A stretch of DNA of 64,000 nucleotides, from contig BSDZ01000116.1 in the NCBI GenBank assembly GCA_030268105.1, forward strand, positions 992,001-1,056,000. Direction: 5' to 3'. This document shows, piece by piece, positions 1 to 10,890 of this stretch (positions within the stretch are counted from its first letter, which is position 1; each line of letters opens with the position of its first letter). Made by a program: the position numbers and the translations under genes. The notes below the pieces were generated by a model. It saw nothing but the letters and a program-made list of their open reading frames with translations, had not been told where the DNA came from and did no database searches. The stretch is from Volvox africanus. Its lineage: Eukaryota; Chlorophyta; Chlorophyceae; Chlamydomonadales; Volvocaceae.

Positions 1-200
1 GGTAGAAGAGGAGGCGGGGGAAGAGGAGGCGGGGGAAGAGGAGGAGGAGGAGGAGGAGGAGGAGGAGGAGGAGGAGGAGGAGGAGGAGGAGGAGGAGGAG
101 GAGGAGGAGGACGAGGACGAGAAGGAGGAGCAGGAAAAAGGGGAAGAGGGGGAAGAGGGAGGGAGGGGAGGAGGAGGAAGAGGGGGAGGAGGACGACAGA
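1..200. repeat. Purine-rich AGG/GGA low-complexity tract
   Basis: An almost pure purine strand made of AGG/GGA triplets with GGAAGAGG interruptions. It lies just left of the last visible exon of the minus-strand ion channel, so it is probably inside one of that gene's introns. No coding signal is supported. Confidence 0.9.
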
Positions 201-342
201 GCGTTTGGGACGCTACGGATTGGGCGCCATTACATGCGCGAGAGGGTGTGTAAGTGGGTGAAGGCTGAGGGTGAGAATGAGGGGGCAAAACCTATCCGTG
301 TGTGTCTGCCTGTCTATCTTTCTACCGTCCTGTGCGGCCCAC

Positions 343-2366
343 CTGTTCCTAAGGGCGCCCGCAAAAATCTGTACGGCAACAATTCCCCAGATGAAGAAGG
401 TGAAGGCGCACAACAGTACGACATCGATGAGCATTGGCATGGACTCGATCATCGTGGTCACCAGCACCTGTGCAGACATAGGGCCCATCAAGGCTTAACT
501 GGGAGAAGTGGGACAGGTTGGGATGGTATGTGAGATGATGTGGGCCGGGTGGGATGGGAAACGGATAGGGAATCCAGAAACTGAACCCTTACGATTCACT
601 GCTCGTCCAACAATAATCATATTTCCCCCATGTCGTACGATGCATTAACTCGTGCAAACACCTCTCCATGCATTCTCCCCGCCATCCGTACCTTCATTCT
701 CTGAACTCTGGTGATAGCACGAAGAGGTCGGAGTACCCGAACCGTCCGCACCGCTGTCAGGTTGCCAGACCTGCAGCGGTGAGGTGATGGTGATGGTGGC
801 GGGAAACAATCAGGGTGTACATGAGAGAGTGCGTGTGTGTATTAGGTGTTACACTATATGTTGTTTCTCTCCATGCTGCAACCACAAGCACCGGGGACCC
901 TGACCACCGGGCCGAACCACAGCGCAGGGGTGGGGGGACATACGGGTTAGAGGGAGCGTGTGTGTGTATGTATGTGTGTGTATGTGGGGGGATGTGTGTG
1001 TATGCGGGTTGGGGTGGGGATAAGATTTGTATGCAGTATAGGGTGGTGTGTGAATACACGTTGAAAGAGAAAAGTGTAGCTGGTGGCCTGCAGCCCAGAT
1101 ACCCAGACCGTAAACCCTGCTTTTAGCAGCCGTCATGTTAGTCGTGATACGAATTTAAATTGATGATATGTTGATCTGGTAATATTGTAAAATGGTAATA
1201 TTTAATATGGTTGGCACATTTGCAGCCAGTTTTCGGCCTTTAGCTGAGACAACGCAAGATAACACAATACAATAAAGAGAGGATGTATATGTATCCATCG
1301 AAAATAGTACGGTGCACAGTACTGTACGGTACAATCACCGTACATTCTACAGCACGTAATTCTCCACACGGTGAGAGAAACTGACTCACGAAAAGATGTC
1401 GACGTAGCCGAGAACCACCACGATGAAGTCAATACAGTTCCAACCTACAATGCAGCAACAGTCCGTCAGTCCATTAGTTTGTCCGTCCGTCCGTCTGTCA
1501 GTCAATCATTAAAAGTTACCCCCAAATCCCTAGTAGGGGCTGTACACATACATATACACATGCATTCATATACAATTGCTCGCAAGGTAACATCCTTCGA
1601 ACAAACATAAATATACACAGACACAGACACAGACACAGACACAGACACAGACACAGACACAGACACAGACATACACACAGACACAGGCAAAGAGGTAAGG
1701 GGGTTCAGACACCGCGCCTTCCCTTTCCCCTCCTCTCAGGTTCTGCCCCCTTGCCTTCCCCTCCCCTCCCGCGGCTGTCGCTGGCAACCATGAAACGGGT
1801 CATCCCTCACCATCCCGCAGGTACGCCCCCGGTGCTAGGATGAAACCCATTGACACGATCTTCATCAGCGCTTCAGCACTAAATATGCCGATCTGCAGAG
1901 GCACGTGCATGTGTCGGGAGAGGGAAGGGGCGGGGCACACACACGCATGTGTTCGTGTTGCACGAGGCAACAATGGCCGGGGCAGAACCAGTCGGATTAG
2001 GTAGTTCGATAAAGCTTATCCAGATATCCAGCTGCCTTGCATGGCGGCCATGTGATTGTGTAACCCGGCGATATTCCTCTTCTCAATTCGGGGTTGCCCT
2101 GGTATTGTCCTTGTGACATAGTTCCGTTGATTCCATCCTATGGTGGAGATAAAGAGCGAGGCGACTTACCCACAGGTACTCGAATTTGTTCAGCGTCCGA
2201 CCCATTGGGGTGTGGTCAAACCCCTCGCGGTTGCTGCTCATTCCCAACGTGATGCAATTACAAAGGATGCAGAAGAGGATGAAGTTTTCATATATCGTTG
2301 AATGAGACACGAGTATGCAGAACTTTCGAACCACGTTGTGCTTCCTGATGCATAAAAGCGACGTCT
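343..2366 (-). CDS. Voltage-gated cation channel, S1-S5 of one domain (partial gene)
   Basis: Five minus-strand exons fit in phase: 2170-2366 (S1, ENFILFCILCNC), 1811-1892 (S2, AEALMKIVSMGF), 1390-1444 (S3, WNCIDFIVVVLGYVDIF), 692-770 (S4) and 343-467 (S4-S5 linker and S5, ending ALRNR). S4 carries six arginines, mostly at every third residue (VRTVRVLRPLRAITRVQR), the voltage-sensor signature of four-domain calcium/sodium channels. Internal exon boundaries have GT donors and AG acceptors, and reading phase carries through every junction. The pore loop, S6 and remaining domains must lie left of base 1, because transcription runs leftward. The N-terminus should lie right of 2366 but I could not place it; the 2366 acceptor is the least certain boundary. 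The family suggests ion entry across the plasma or flagellar membrane; CaV-like is favoured but ion selectivity cannot be judged without the pore. Confidence 0.88.
1616..1687. repeat. ACAGAC hexanucleotide microsatellite
   Basis: About ten near-perfect ACAGAC units inside the intron between the S2 and S3 exons of the channel gene. A GT-rich tract at about 950-1010 lies in the S3-S4 intron. Confidence 0.9.
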
Positions 2367-4470
2367 CTGAATATGACAGAGCCAAAGCCTGTATATTATA
2401 CGTGATTGCACGTCGTCAAAGTGGGCCGAGGATCGAATGCATTGTCGAATGGTCCAGTGGCAAACAGAAGGCACACGCACCGCGAGGTGAGCATTTGCAC
2501 CCTTTTTATGCTTATGTCTTTCATCCAAACTACGCAGGTGCTTTGCGTCCTCAGAAGCTGCGCTGCTCGTCGAAGGGGCCGAACGGACTGCGACAGCGAC
2601 GCCTTGAACCTCGCGCTGCCCAAGTACATCTACCATTATCCTTTATTGATCGTTATGGCAGAAATGAGCTTTTAGGTCTTCTTTATTCTCATCAAATTCG
2701 CCGTTCACCGTTTGGTACCCTAATTGATTGGGGACACTGTTACCAATGTTTAAGATCATATTCGCAAAGAAATCAATTCATTTCTATTGGAATTGTATGT
2801 CGTCCATTCTTGGACATTTTATCCTGTAAACCTTTTATGCCCGTATGTAATGCCGGAATGTAAAAGCTTAGCAAGTTTCCTTGGCATATTAATCAACAGA
2901 AACATGAACTCTGAGAGGGTCATATTATGAGAGGCTCAAACCATTGGTGTCTGTACTATTTTTCCTCCTAAATGTTGTACAGCTGAGGCTCCATTTGTCT
3001 GTCATACTTATCCACAGCCATATCTTATCACATAAAAAATATCTCATAGATTTTTCGTATTAAGGAATGTCAAACAACAGTGATAAGTACACGGAGTCTA
3101 ACCCAAGTTCGTTCCCAATCCACCCTAGCCGACAAATGAGCCCAATTCTAGCTATGAAATCGATAGAATATATGCAATATATATGCAATATAAAAATATT
3201 TCTCGTGTTGTTAACTGCAAAGAAACCGTTTCACCCAAGTTAACCGAGTTGCTGCTTTGCCCGGCTTGTATTGAGGTGAAGTTAATTAGACAAGCTTAGG
3301 ATACTTCGTAATTTGGGTTAGGCGGGTTATTTTTGTAACGCGCTGTCGGGCCTCTCGACATTCGTCGGGCGTCATTTTCCGCAAGTAAGCGCTGTTCCTC
3401 ATGAGATCCTGAGCTTAAATCAATGAGACTATTTTTATTTAACCTTGATCAACCCTGATTGCTTGGTTCCTGCGGGCAACTGCGGTCGGACGAGCAGAGT
3501 CCGACCTGCAGAATTCTCCCCTTAACGCCGCGAGCCCGCCACCCGTAAGGTTGCGCGCGGGTCTCAAATTGCGCTCGTCTCTGTCGAGCTGCAAATCAAA
3601 GATCTTTATCCATCCATGCAATGCTCCTCGGCCCATACTACGCCCATCTTGCAATAGAGGGGAGGGACTACACCTGAGACCTGACTACAAGCACACGTCA
3701 GCACATCGTAGCACATCATTGTTGCCCCATGTGAAATTCCCGCCATGAAAATAGCGGAAGGGCATTAGAAGATCGCTAATCGACACAAAAGCATGACAAC
3801 TGCGATGCCCACGCTAAGTGTATGTCAGCACGCGGGGTTACGGACAGGCAGAAGCAACAATCAACAAATCAAATGTTCAGAGGTTCCCGGGAACCTTAAA
3901 AGCACTAAGATCTAAAGATGTATAAATCTAAGGAACGCTTGAAGGCAGTCGGATTGGCTGCCGTTGCTGGGTCCAGCGGTGTTTGCGAGAGTTACGCAAC
4001 GGGACGATCATGATGAAGATCAGCGCCAAAGGGCGCCGACCAGGTGACTACTTCATGTTGGCAAACAGACACCCTGAAGCTCAACCTATGGCTCTCCCTT
4101 AATCGTGATCATCATCTTAGGGCAAATTCCCGGCAATTTTCTTGTCTTGTTTGTAGTTAGCACGCAATTCCTCGCCAGCCAGCGTTTGACAGCTTAGTTG
4201 ATAGCCGGGATGTTATTTTATTGCTGCTAAATTATATATAAGTTAGAGCAGTTGCCTCTAGTCTAGGTGAATGACCGTTGTAGTCAGTTGTGACGCGTGG
4301 CGATTCGGTTGTCACGTGCTATGCAGGTAATGTGTTGTGTCGTGATAGCTACATACAATCGCCCGCTCCTCCGTCCCCAGTAATGGTCCCCTACCAGCGA
4401 TGAAGTAGTAATCCCACCTGTCGCATACGCATGCGCATGCATGCCGGCGCCCTTACTTCCCCACCTACCT
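2367..4470. other. Intergenic or 5' region without recognisable genes
   Basis: The first part may hold the unplaced N-terminal exon(s) of the channel. From about 2650 to 3420 it is AT-rich. A more GC-rich stretch at 3430-3670 has short open frames with no family resemblance. I see no RNA gene. Confidence 0.5.
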
Positions 4471-4605
4471 TACTACTTTGCGATATGGTACACTTGTACG
4501 ATCCATTGCTACATATCACCATACCGTTGCTATGAACCGGTATCTTTTGACACCACTGGTATCTTTTGACACCATGTGGGTTCACGCTCGCCAAACTTAA
4601 CATCG
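4471..4605 (+). repeat. Dispersed direct repeat with GGTATC-TTTT-GACACC hairpins, copy 1
   Basis: About 130 bases closely match 10765-10890 in the same orientation. Shared blocks include TTTGCGATATGGTACAC, TACGATCCATTGCTA and GTGGGTTCACGCTCGCCAAA. This copy has two tandem ACTGGTATC/ACCGGTATC-TTTT hairpin motifs. The pair brackets the Ty3/gypsy relic and may be LTR remnants, but no clean TG...CA ends or target duplication can be drawn. Confidence 0.6.
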
Positions 4606-7098
4606 GCAACGAGACAGATTTTTTTGTGGGCATGAGAGCTTTGTGCACTCACTTTGGCCGCATTAACCATGCAGACCTCATCAGCTGGTACCGACTGCTG
4701 GTACCGACTTCGAGATGCGGCTACTAAGTCTCCGCCCCGACCCAAAGACCCTCACCTTCCCGATCCACCATCTTCAACTTATTGTCATGACATGTCTGTG
4801 GAGGGGGCAAAGAAAGTGGCGCTGCCCTTACCAACGTATCAGGAATTTGTCCTTGACGAGCTCTTTGGTTTTCTCTTGGTGAGTGTTGTATCACGCACTT
4901 CCAAACTGGTGGTCGTGGATAACTCCCGGCTGATAGGAAACGCAGGGCATAGGTACCCTATGCTCAGTACGGCAAGCCACCATAAAGAGCTGCAATCTCT
5001 AAGGAAGAGAATACATGAATATGTATTAAGAAAATACATATAATCAACCGGTGAGATCCAACCCAAGCGAGTCGACCAGTGACAGGGTCACGGTTAGATC
5101 AGGGCATGCAACCCATACCCACTGCGTTTATGCATAGAGGGTGTAGTCAAGCGACCACTTAGCGAGGAGCGAAGGCTAGTACCGTAATACAATAGGGAAG
5201 GATGTCTTTGCTATCGATGAGAAGGTGAATCGGTGGCTGCTTTTGCAGTTTGGTCCCCCACAGTTGGTCCCCCACATGAACCTCTAGAAGGACATCGAAG
5301 CTCTCCCTAACCATACCATTCCTTCAAAGGAGTGGCTACGCAGTTGGCTGTGTGCAACTATTCGAGCGTCACGGATAATCCGGTCATTGTCAACGTGATT
5401 CAGCGACTGAAGGATCAAGGATCAGGGGGTCTGCAAGTCTGCCAACGAAGCTCAGCAGTTTATTACCGAGTTGCACCACGAGCTTCAACGAGCACGAGGC
5501 ACAACACCTAATGCCGCACGGGACATGGACGGACACGTACAGGCTACACATCAGATAGTTACCTAGGTTATTCCCACACAAGATAGGTGATGCCTTTCTG
5601 GTCTACACTGCTATCCACGTTCTTCTGGCGCACATCACGTGTAACATTATGTTCAACCAGGATGCGGCGGGTGCTGATCTTGAGTAGGCCCTTGGGGCAT
5701 CATTTTGGACCATTTTGCGTTCCTGCTCGAATGACTTTAAATCAATTACCTCTCACGGGATTTCAGCACCGGCGCTGGCACTCCAGTTCAGGTCCTTCTG
5801 GTTCGGGAAACCGGGAAGAGATCTCCCTTTTAGGATATCCTGCATCACCAGCCCGCTATGCCTGACTAAATCCCAAGGGAAAGCGCTTTCATAACCCCAC
5901 CGATACGGCTCATAAGATGTGAGATCGAGGCCTTTCGATGGAGTTGTCAACATTTTGCGCAAGCAGGGCTCAGAACTGTGAGAAGCCAGACTCCATGTGC
6001 ACCATAAGGATTTCTTTTCCTATGATGATATGAAATCCGTTTAGGACGATGCGTCTTGCATAGGGTTAGACCCCCCCCTATTGACCAGCATTTTTTTATT
6101 GTGTCTGATCAAGACTTGCGTGCTTCGCTTATGTCTTTGGACATTTCGACACCTTTTGATATGGCAACGCCGATGGTGGCCCCTACGCCTGTGTTGCTTA
6201 AAGAGGATGAACCTGTTGCGACTGAACCGTTGAAGGTTTTGTGTGCGCCTGAAACGACAAGTATGTGTTTGAGGGATTTGCGTGGGGATAAACGAGCTAA
6301 TCTTTTTGCGACGCCTTGTCATGCACTATTGACGGCGTGACAATTCTGGTAAAAGAGCAGTTAGGAAACGACAGTTCCGACAGCTGCTGATTCGCGTGAA
6401 TGACAGTTGATCGTTGTTGGATCCAAGAGCCGTACATTTCAGTGATCTCTTGCTGTTACCTAAGGCGAAGACTTCCCGTTGGAAGCGCTTCGCCTGGTCG
6501 ATATAGACTGATCGGAATTGAGCCATTGTAACAATATTATACAGACTCTTACAGTAGTTCACATTCCGCGCATCTGCCCAGGCCGCCAATAGATCAGCCT
6601 AATAAAGGCGCTATCAGGACTGATCACCCTGATTAGCTGCCAATAGAACTCCGCGACGGAGCTTGGAGGAGTAGGTGACTGCACGGCGCGACGCCCCATC
6701 ACCGACAGAGCTAGGAACAGGTAGTGCAGTCTCGCCTCAGGGCCGGGCTGTGAGGCCAGTGTCTAGTGTAGTTGCCCGAGCTACAGCTAGCGCACTGCTG
6801 CGCCAGCCTCACATACACCCACTACCAGGTGAAGTCAAGTCATCGTGTCCTCAAGCGAACGGGCTCAGGCTTCAGGCGTTTGTGTGGAGCTGCAGATCTA
6901 CACATTCCACTTCTTTCTTCGGACAGCATCTACACCGCGACGTTAGGAGCGCGCGACGCCTCCGGGTGCTTCCGATATCAAGGGACTTGGCCAGTCTCAT
7001 CGCCACGACGGCAAGCGCGCCTCTTCGGTGTCGCTACCCTTGGGTCATCATCCTGAGGAATTCTTTTCTTCAACACCTAGTAACGAAGTTCCCCGCGC
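4606..7098. other. Decayed, possibly retroelement-derived DNA
   Basis: Several open stretches of 60-150 codons (for example 4654-5043, 6056-6340 and 6675-7133, plus strand) show no recognisable domain. Around 5230-5560 a broken plus-strand frame contains gag-like text such as AQQFITELHHELQRA, followed by stops and frameshifts. Position upstream of the gypsy pol relic suggests remains of its leader and gag region, but this is weak inference. Confidence 0.35.
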
Positions 7099-8142
7099 AT
7101 GGACACGAGACCGACATCTGCGCGGGCGAGTGAGGACGGTTTCGGCTCCGCACGCATGGAGCGTCGCCCACGGACCCACGCAGTGGCGTCTCACACAAGG
7201 ACATTGGCGCAGCAACGCCCTAGCCGCCGGGGCCCATCTGGAAGCCGGCCACTACACTCCCCGCGGGACGGCATCGACCGGAGCCCCAACAGCCTCGGGG
7301 GCATCCATCTCTTTTGGCGCCCTGGCTCCGACACGGAGGCCTCGCCCAGCCCACGACTAGACGGCCCGCCGGCGCGCCTTTTCCTCGCGGGGCTGCGGGG
7401 AGCTGGCATCCCCGGTAGCCGCGCCCCTTCCTCGGTCAGATCCGTCTCTCCCGTGCTCTCCGAAGGTGGGTGACGAGGCGTGTCTGCAAGCGCTGGTCGG
7501 GATGCTCGCTCTGGGCCCCAGGGGCCACCTTCCCCCCCCAGGGGGGGCGACCGCGCCGTCACCACGGGCGGTCATGGAAGCGGTGGCGGTGACGGCGCAG
7601 AAGCAGCGCTTGGCGGCGCTTCTGCGCCGTCACCGCCACCGGTGGCAGCTGGCGCCCCAGCGACCATGGGCCCGCACTTGCCCGCGGCTGCAGACCCCGA
7701 CACGCCTGCGGCCGCTACACCAGCGGCCACTGCGCCGGCTACGGCACACGAGCATACGCTGCCGTCTGACCCAGGCGGTGGTGATGCCAGGAGCCTGCGC
7801 GGCGCTGACGCCCCAAGCTGGGACCCATGGGGCGGTTTCTGGGGTGCTCCCCCTGCGGAGCACCCCGCCTGGGACTATGATGGACGCCGAGGCCTCCGTT
7901 ATGTAACATTGGGCAGTGGAGATGATGGAGTGCTGACGCCCGCCACTGAGTATCACTCCACGTTGGGGGATGGACCGGGAGGATCTGGGCCACCAATGCG
8001 CTCACTTAGGCGGGGTGTGCGAACCGAGGAGGGGCCTGAAGAGGTTCTTCCTGGCGGGCCTGTTGCGGCGTCCCACCCGCTTTACTCACCATGGGAGGGG
8101 GACGTAGGCCGTCGCCCGCAGGCTGCAGCACCCCGCCGGTAG
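7099..8142 (+). pseudogene. GC-rich gag-like frames upstream of a gypsy protease
   Basis: Two overlapping GC-rich plus-strand frames (7099-7473 and 7480-8142) encode Pro/Ala/Gly/Arg-rich polypeptides of about 124 and 220 residues. The second carries acidic and aromatic patches (SWDPWGGFWGAPP). They sit directly upstream of the retropepsin remnant and have the same orientation as the pol fragments, so gag is the simplest reading. No zinc knuckle is visible. Base composition is far richer in GC than the flanks. A fragment of a host GC-rich exon cannot be excluded. Confidence 0.4.
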
Positions 8143-8673
8143 GGGGTCCTATCAGGGAGACAAGGCTTAAGGGGTGCCTCGCAGATGGGAGCTGTCCCAC
8201 CGCCAGCCGAGGCGGCGGATCAGCGCCAGCCTAGGGTGCCTGCACCACTTGAGGCCCCGTGCTGGGAATCCATGCACTTCACCACTGACGCATTTGCCCC
8301 GAAAACTGTGCGGGACACCACGTTCGGATGCATCCACCACATGCACGCATTCAAGCATGTTTACGACATTATTTGCGCTGCAAGGAATTTGCACCAACGA
8401 CCACATCGGGAGGAGTTTTGCTTCCTAAGTGGGCTGCAACAAGTTGGCAAGCTTTGCTTACAGGGATGAAAGAGCCACACGAATATTATGCGAATTATCT
8501 GTTTACAGATTGCAAGGGCGAAAGAGTGCGTGGGATTCCATGGGCTATGGAGTTTGGGTTTGATGCCCCTGCCGTACTACCTAATTTTATTGCATGCGAC
8601 CATACGCCTGCCTGCTCCTTTTACGGTTTCTAGAAGCCTTGCCATGCAATTTGTAGGTTCAGTCTGTTGCGCG

Positions 8674-8902
8674 GGGGCAACCGTTCTCATCGACACCGTC
8701 ACATTTGTTGAGTGCAGGTTTTGCACGACACGTTGGATTTATGTCAAGCCTCCCCGTGCTTGCGACACGGGCTAATGGTCAATCTGAGAAATTTGTAGGC
8801 TTTGCAGATATCACCATGCGTTTGCAGACGTACAAAGCACGATTGCAATTCGCGGTAGTTGAGCTTTCGCCGGGTTTCGATTTGATTCTAGGTGACCCAT
8901 AG
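8674..8902 (+). pseudogene. Retropepsin (aspartic protease) fragment of gypsy relic 1
   Basis: LIDT near 8690 corresponds to the DTG active-site motif of retropepsins, but the glycine is lost by local mutation or indel. After a frameshift the characteristic downstream region follows: RANGQSEKFVGFADITM, then VVELSPGFDLILGDP. The latter is the conserved (V/L)LSPGFDVILGDPW-type segment of plant and algal gypsy proteases. It stops immediately after LGDP. Confidence 0.8.
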
Positions 8903-8955
8903 GTGCAATCCACGGGTGCTATCCTAGGATTGCATCATCATCTAATTCGACACAT

Positions 8956-9038
8956 TCTTCTATCTCGTATCTATCAGGTTAGTGGCCACGGGTGATGTAC
9001 CCCCCTATCCTACACACAACTCTTCTATCTCGTATCTT
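8956..9038 (+). mobile_element. Short 3'-coterminal insertion (family R4), copy 1, with 17-bp duplication
   Basis: A 49-base insert (8973-9021) starting ATCAGGTTAGTGGCC and ending CCTATCCTACACACAAC is bracketed by TCTTCTATCTCGTATCT at 8956-8972 and 9022-9038. Related inserts at 21395-21473 and 56386-56493 share the same right end and extend further left. This is the most 5'-truncated copy and lies inside the gypsy relic. Confidence 0.85.
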
Positions 9039-9204
9039 TTCGCCGATCCCGAATCATGCTGCGAACACTCAATCTGTCGATTCCTCTCAATACGTTAATT
9101 CAGTATATCCAAGAAAGCTACGAGTTCTTTTTATGTAAGGTACCTAAGGTATCGAGAAAAATCCTGATGAAACAGCATTTACAGCATCAGTTTTCTGTAA
9201 GATA

Positions 9205-9835
9205 GCCAGATGCGAATTTGTAAAGCTTCTGACTTTTTTGGGACATATCGTTCCTGCGGACGGGGTCCGTCCCGACCCCGTCCGCAGTCCCTAAAGAATT
9301 GCTGAGTTTCTTGGAGTTGCAAATTATTTTCATTATCATATTCATGTTTATTCGGCTATTGCAACATCTTTACCCGAATTACTTTTGCCCAAAATCCGTT
9401 TGCGTGGGTCGGAAGCTTGCAAGACGATTGAAAGTTTTTCCTGAATCCCTTACCTCTGCGCCGGTGCTTGCTTTACCGAATCCACGGGAACCCTTCGGAG
9501 AAATTGCTGATGCTTAGAGGTATCTTAACTTAGCACGATCGACCTGTAGCTTTTGAAAGCAGCAAGTTGATTCCTGCCGAACGGAACTACCATGCTACCG
9601 AACGCGAACTTTTGGCTGTATTACATGCCGTAAAATTTTGGAGATTTTATCTTGTACGTATTAAATTTAAGGTTGTGACGAACCGAACAGTATGATGCGC
9701 CACAAATCATTTTGAATCCACTGCAGGCGAGGTCGATATTTCTGGAATCGTTTGATTTCGATGGGCAATATCGCGCGGTTTGCTGTAATCCCAGCTGATC
9801 CGTTGTCTCGGCTTTCCGAACACATCGAAATCAAT
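9205..9835 (+). pseudogene. RT end, RNase H and connection fragment of gypsy relic 1
   Basis: Consecutive but frame-shifted matches to the Ty3/gypsy order: CEFVKLLTFLGHIVPADGV (end of RT), a FLGVANYF block, SLTSAPVLALPNPREPF, then the RNase H signature RPVAFESSKLIPAERNY followed by ATERELLAVLHAVKFW. It ends with PADPLSRL of the connection region. At least two frameshifts and several stops interrupt it. Confidence 0.85.
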
Positions 9836-9924
9836 ACGGCTTCCTTCACGATAATTAGTGCAACAGTGTTGGGACATTTGGCTTCTAATGTGAGCGTCGC
9901 CTCCGAGCTTACGAGCTCCTTTCC

Positions 9925-10440
9925 TCAGTTCGAATCAATTGTATTGAGCGTGCCAAAAAGTGCTTGGCTGCAGCTTATTATCGGGTGAAAAAGTATGCGA
10001 ATGAGAGTTGTTCTAAGCGTGAATTTTCTGTTGGTGACAAGTTGCTCCTGAGCACATGAAGCATGCATATCGATGGGCCAAGGAAATTGTACCCTTGATT
10101 TATTGGACCATTGTAACTAAACAGAAAATCAATCCTGTGGCTTACAGGTTGGATTTTCTACCTGCTGTGCGAGTGCATGATGTATTTCATGTATCCTTAC
10201 CTCGTCCGTATCATACCGGCAGGACTTTAAAGTTACCTCCACCACTAAAAATTATTGATGGTTCTTTGGAGTTTGAAGTCGGAGCCATCTTCCTTCACAA
10301 GGAAGGGAAGAAGGGCTGCCGTACTATGCGTCACTATCTATTGCTTGGAAAGGTCAAGGTCCTGAATATGATTCTTGGGAACTGAATCAATTTTGACTAA
10401 TTGCGAGTATTGGGCACGCCAAGCAACTGAAGTTGAAAAA
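9925..10440 (+). pseudogene. Integrase C-terminus and chromodomain fragment of gypsy relic 1
   Basis: Broken frames read KREFSVGDKLLLST, then INPVAYRLDFLPAVRVHDVF and HVSLPRPYH, the usual GPF/Y-type integrase tail. Next comes SLEFEVGAIFLHKEGKK and, in another frame, GQGPEYDSWEL and EYWARQATEVEK. The last segments are the core of a retrotransposon chromodomain, which in chromoviruses is thought to direct integration to marked chromatin. Confidence 0.82.
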
Positions 10441-10764
10441 ACGAAACCCTAAGTCCCAGTCCACACATACAAATGTGCCTGCGTCTGACTCTGAACCGCA
10501 ACAGGGTCCACCTAAACCTTCTCACCATGGCCGACAGGTTAAAACACCTGCGCGTTATCTTGTGTTCCTCGCTCACTTGTTCGTTGCCTGTGGGCTTCCA
10601 GATACCCTACCTTTCCCACACTTGTTGGCGGCACGGGTAAGGTTGGTTGGTTGGCTATCGGGACGTCCAGCGATTTATTAGAGAGGGAATAATATAATGA
10701 ACATTACCTATTACTACGTTATCATGGGGGTTCTCTACAGGTTTAGCCTGTCTCTGCTCACGCG

Positions 10765-10890
10765 CTGCTTTGCGATATGGTACACATGTACGATCCATTG
10801 CTAGATATCATCACACCGGTGCTACGAACCGGTGTCTTTTAACACCGCCAGATATGTGGGTTCACGCTCGCCAAACTTTACATCCTGTAC
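10765..10890 (+). repeat. Dispersed direct repeat, copy 2
   Basis: Near-copy of 4471-4605 in the same orientation, located about 330 bases after the chromodomain remnant. Shared blocks are GCTTTGCGATATGGTACAC, GTACGATCCATTGCTA, GAACCGGT and GTGGGTTCACGCTCGCCAAA. Its single hairpin is degraded. Sequence beyond the repeat is unrelated in the two copies. Confidence 0.6.

Larger units (their letters stand above)
7099..10450 (+). mobile_element. Ty3/gypsy chromovirus relic 1
   Basis: Ordered remains of a chromodomain LTR retrotransposon: a gag-like region, retropepsin (8674-8902), the end of reverse transcriptase with RNase H (9205-9835), then the integrase C-terminus and chromodomain (9925-10440). 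Most of the reverse transcriptase and the whole integrase catalytic core are missing, and each remaining block has stops and frameshifts. A short insertion with a 17-bp duplication lies between protease and RT remains. The element is non-functional. LTR candidates are the direct repeats at 4471-4605 and 10765-10890. Confidence 0.85.

Noticed and set aside
7480..8142. A stand-alone host gene of 220 residues
   Set aside because: It lies in line with, and on the same strand as, retrotransposon protease and polymerase remains. Gag-like origin is simpler, though not proven.
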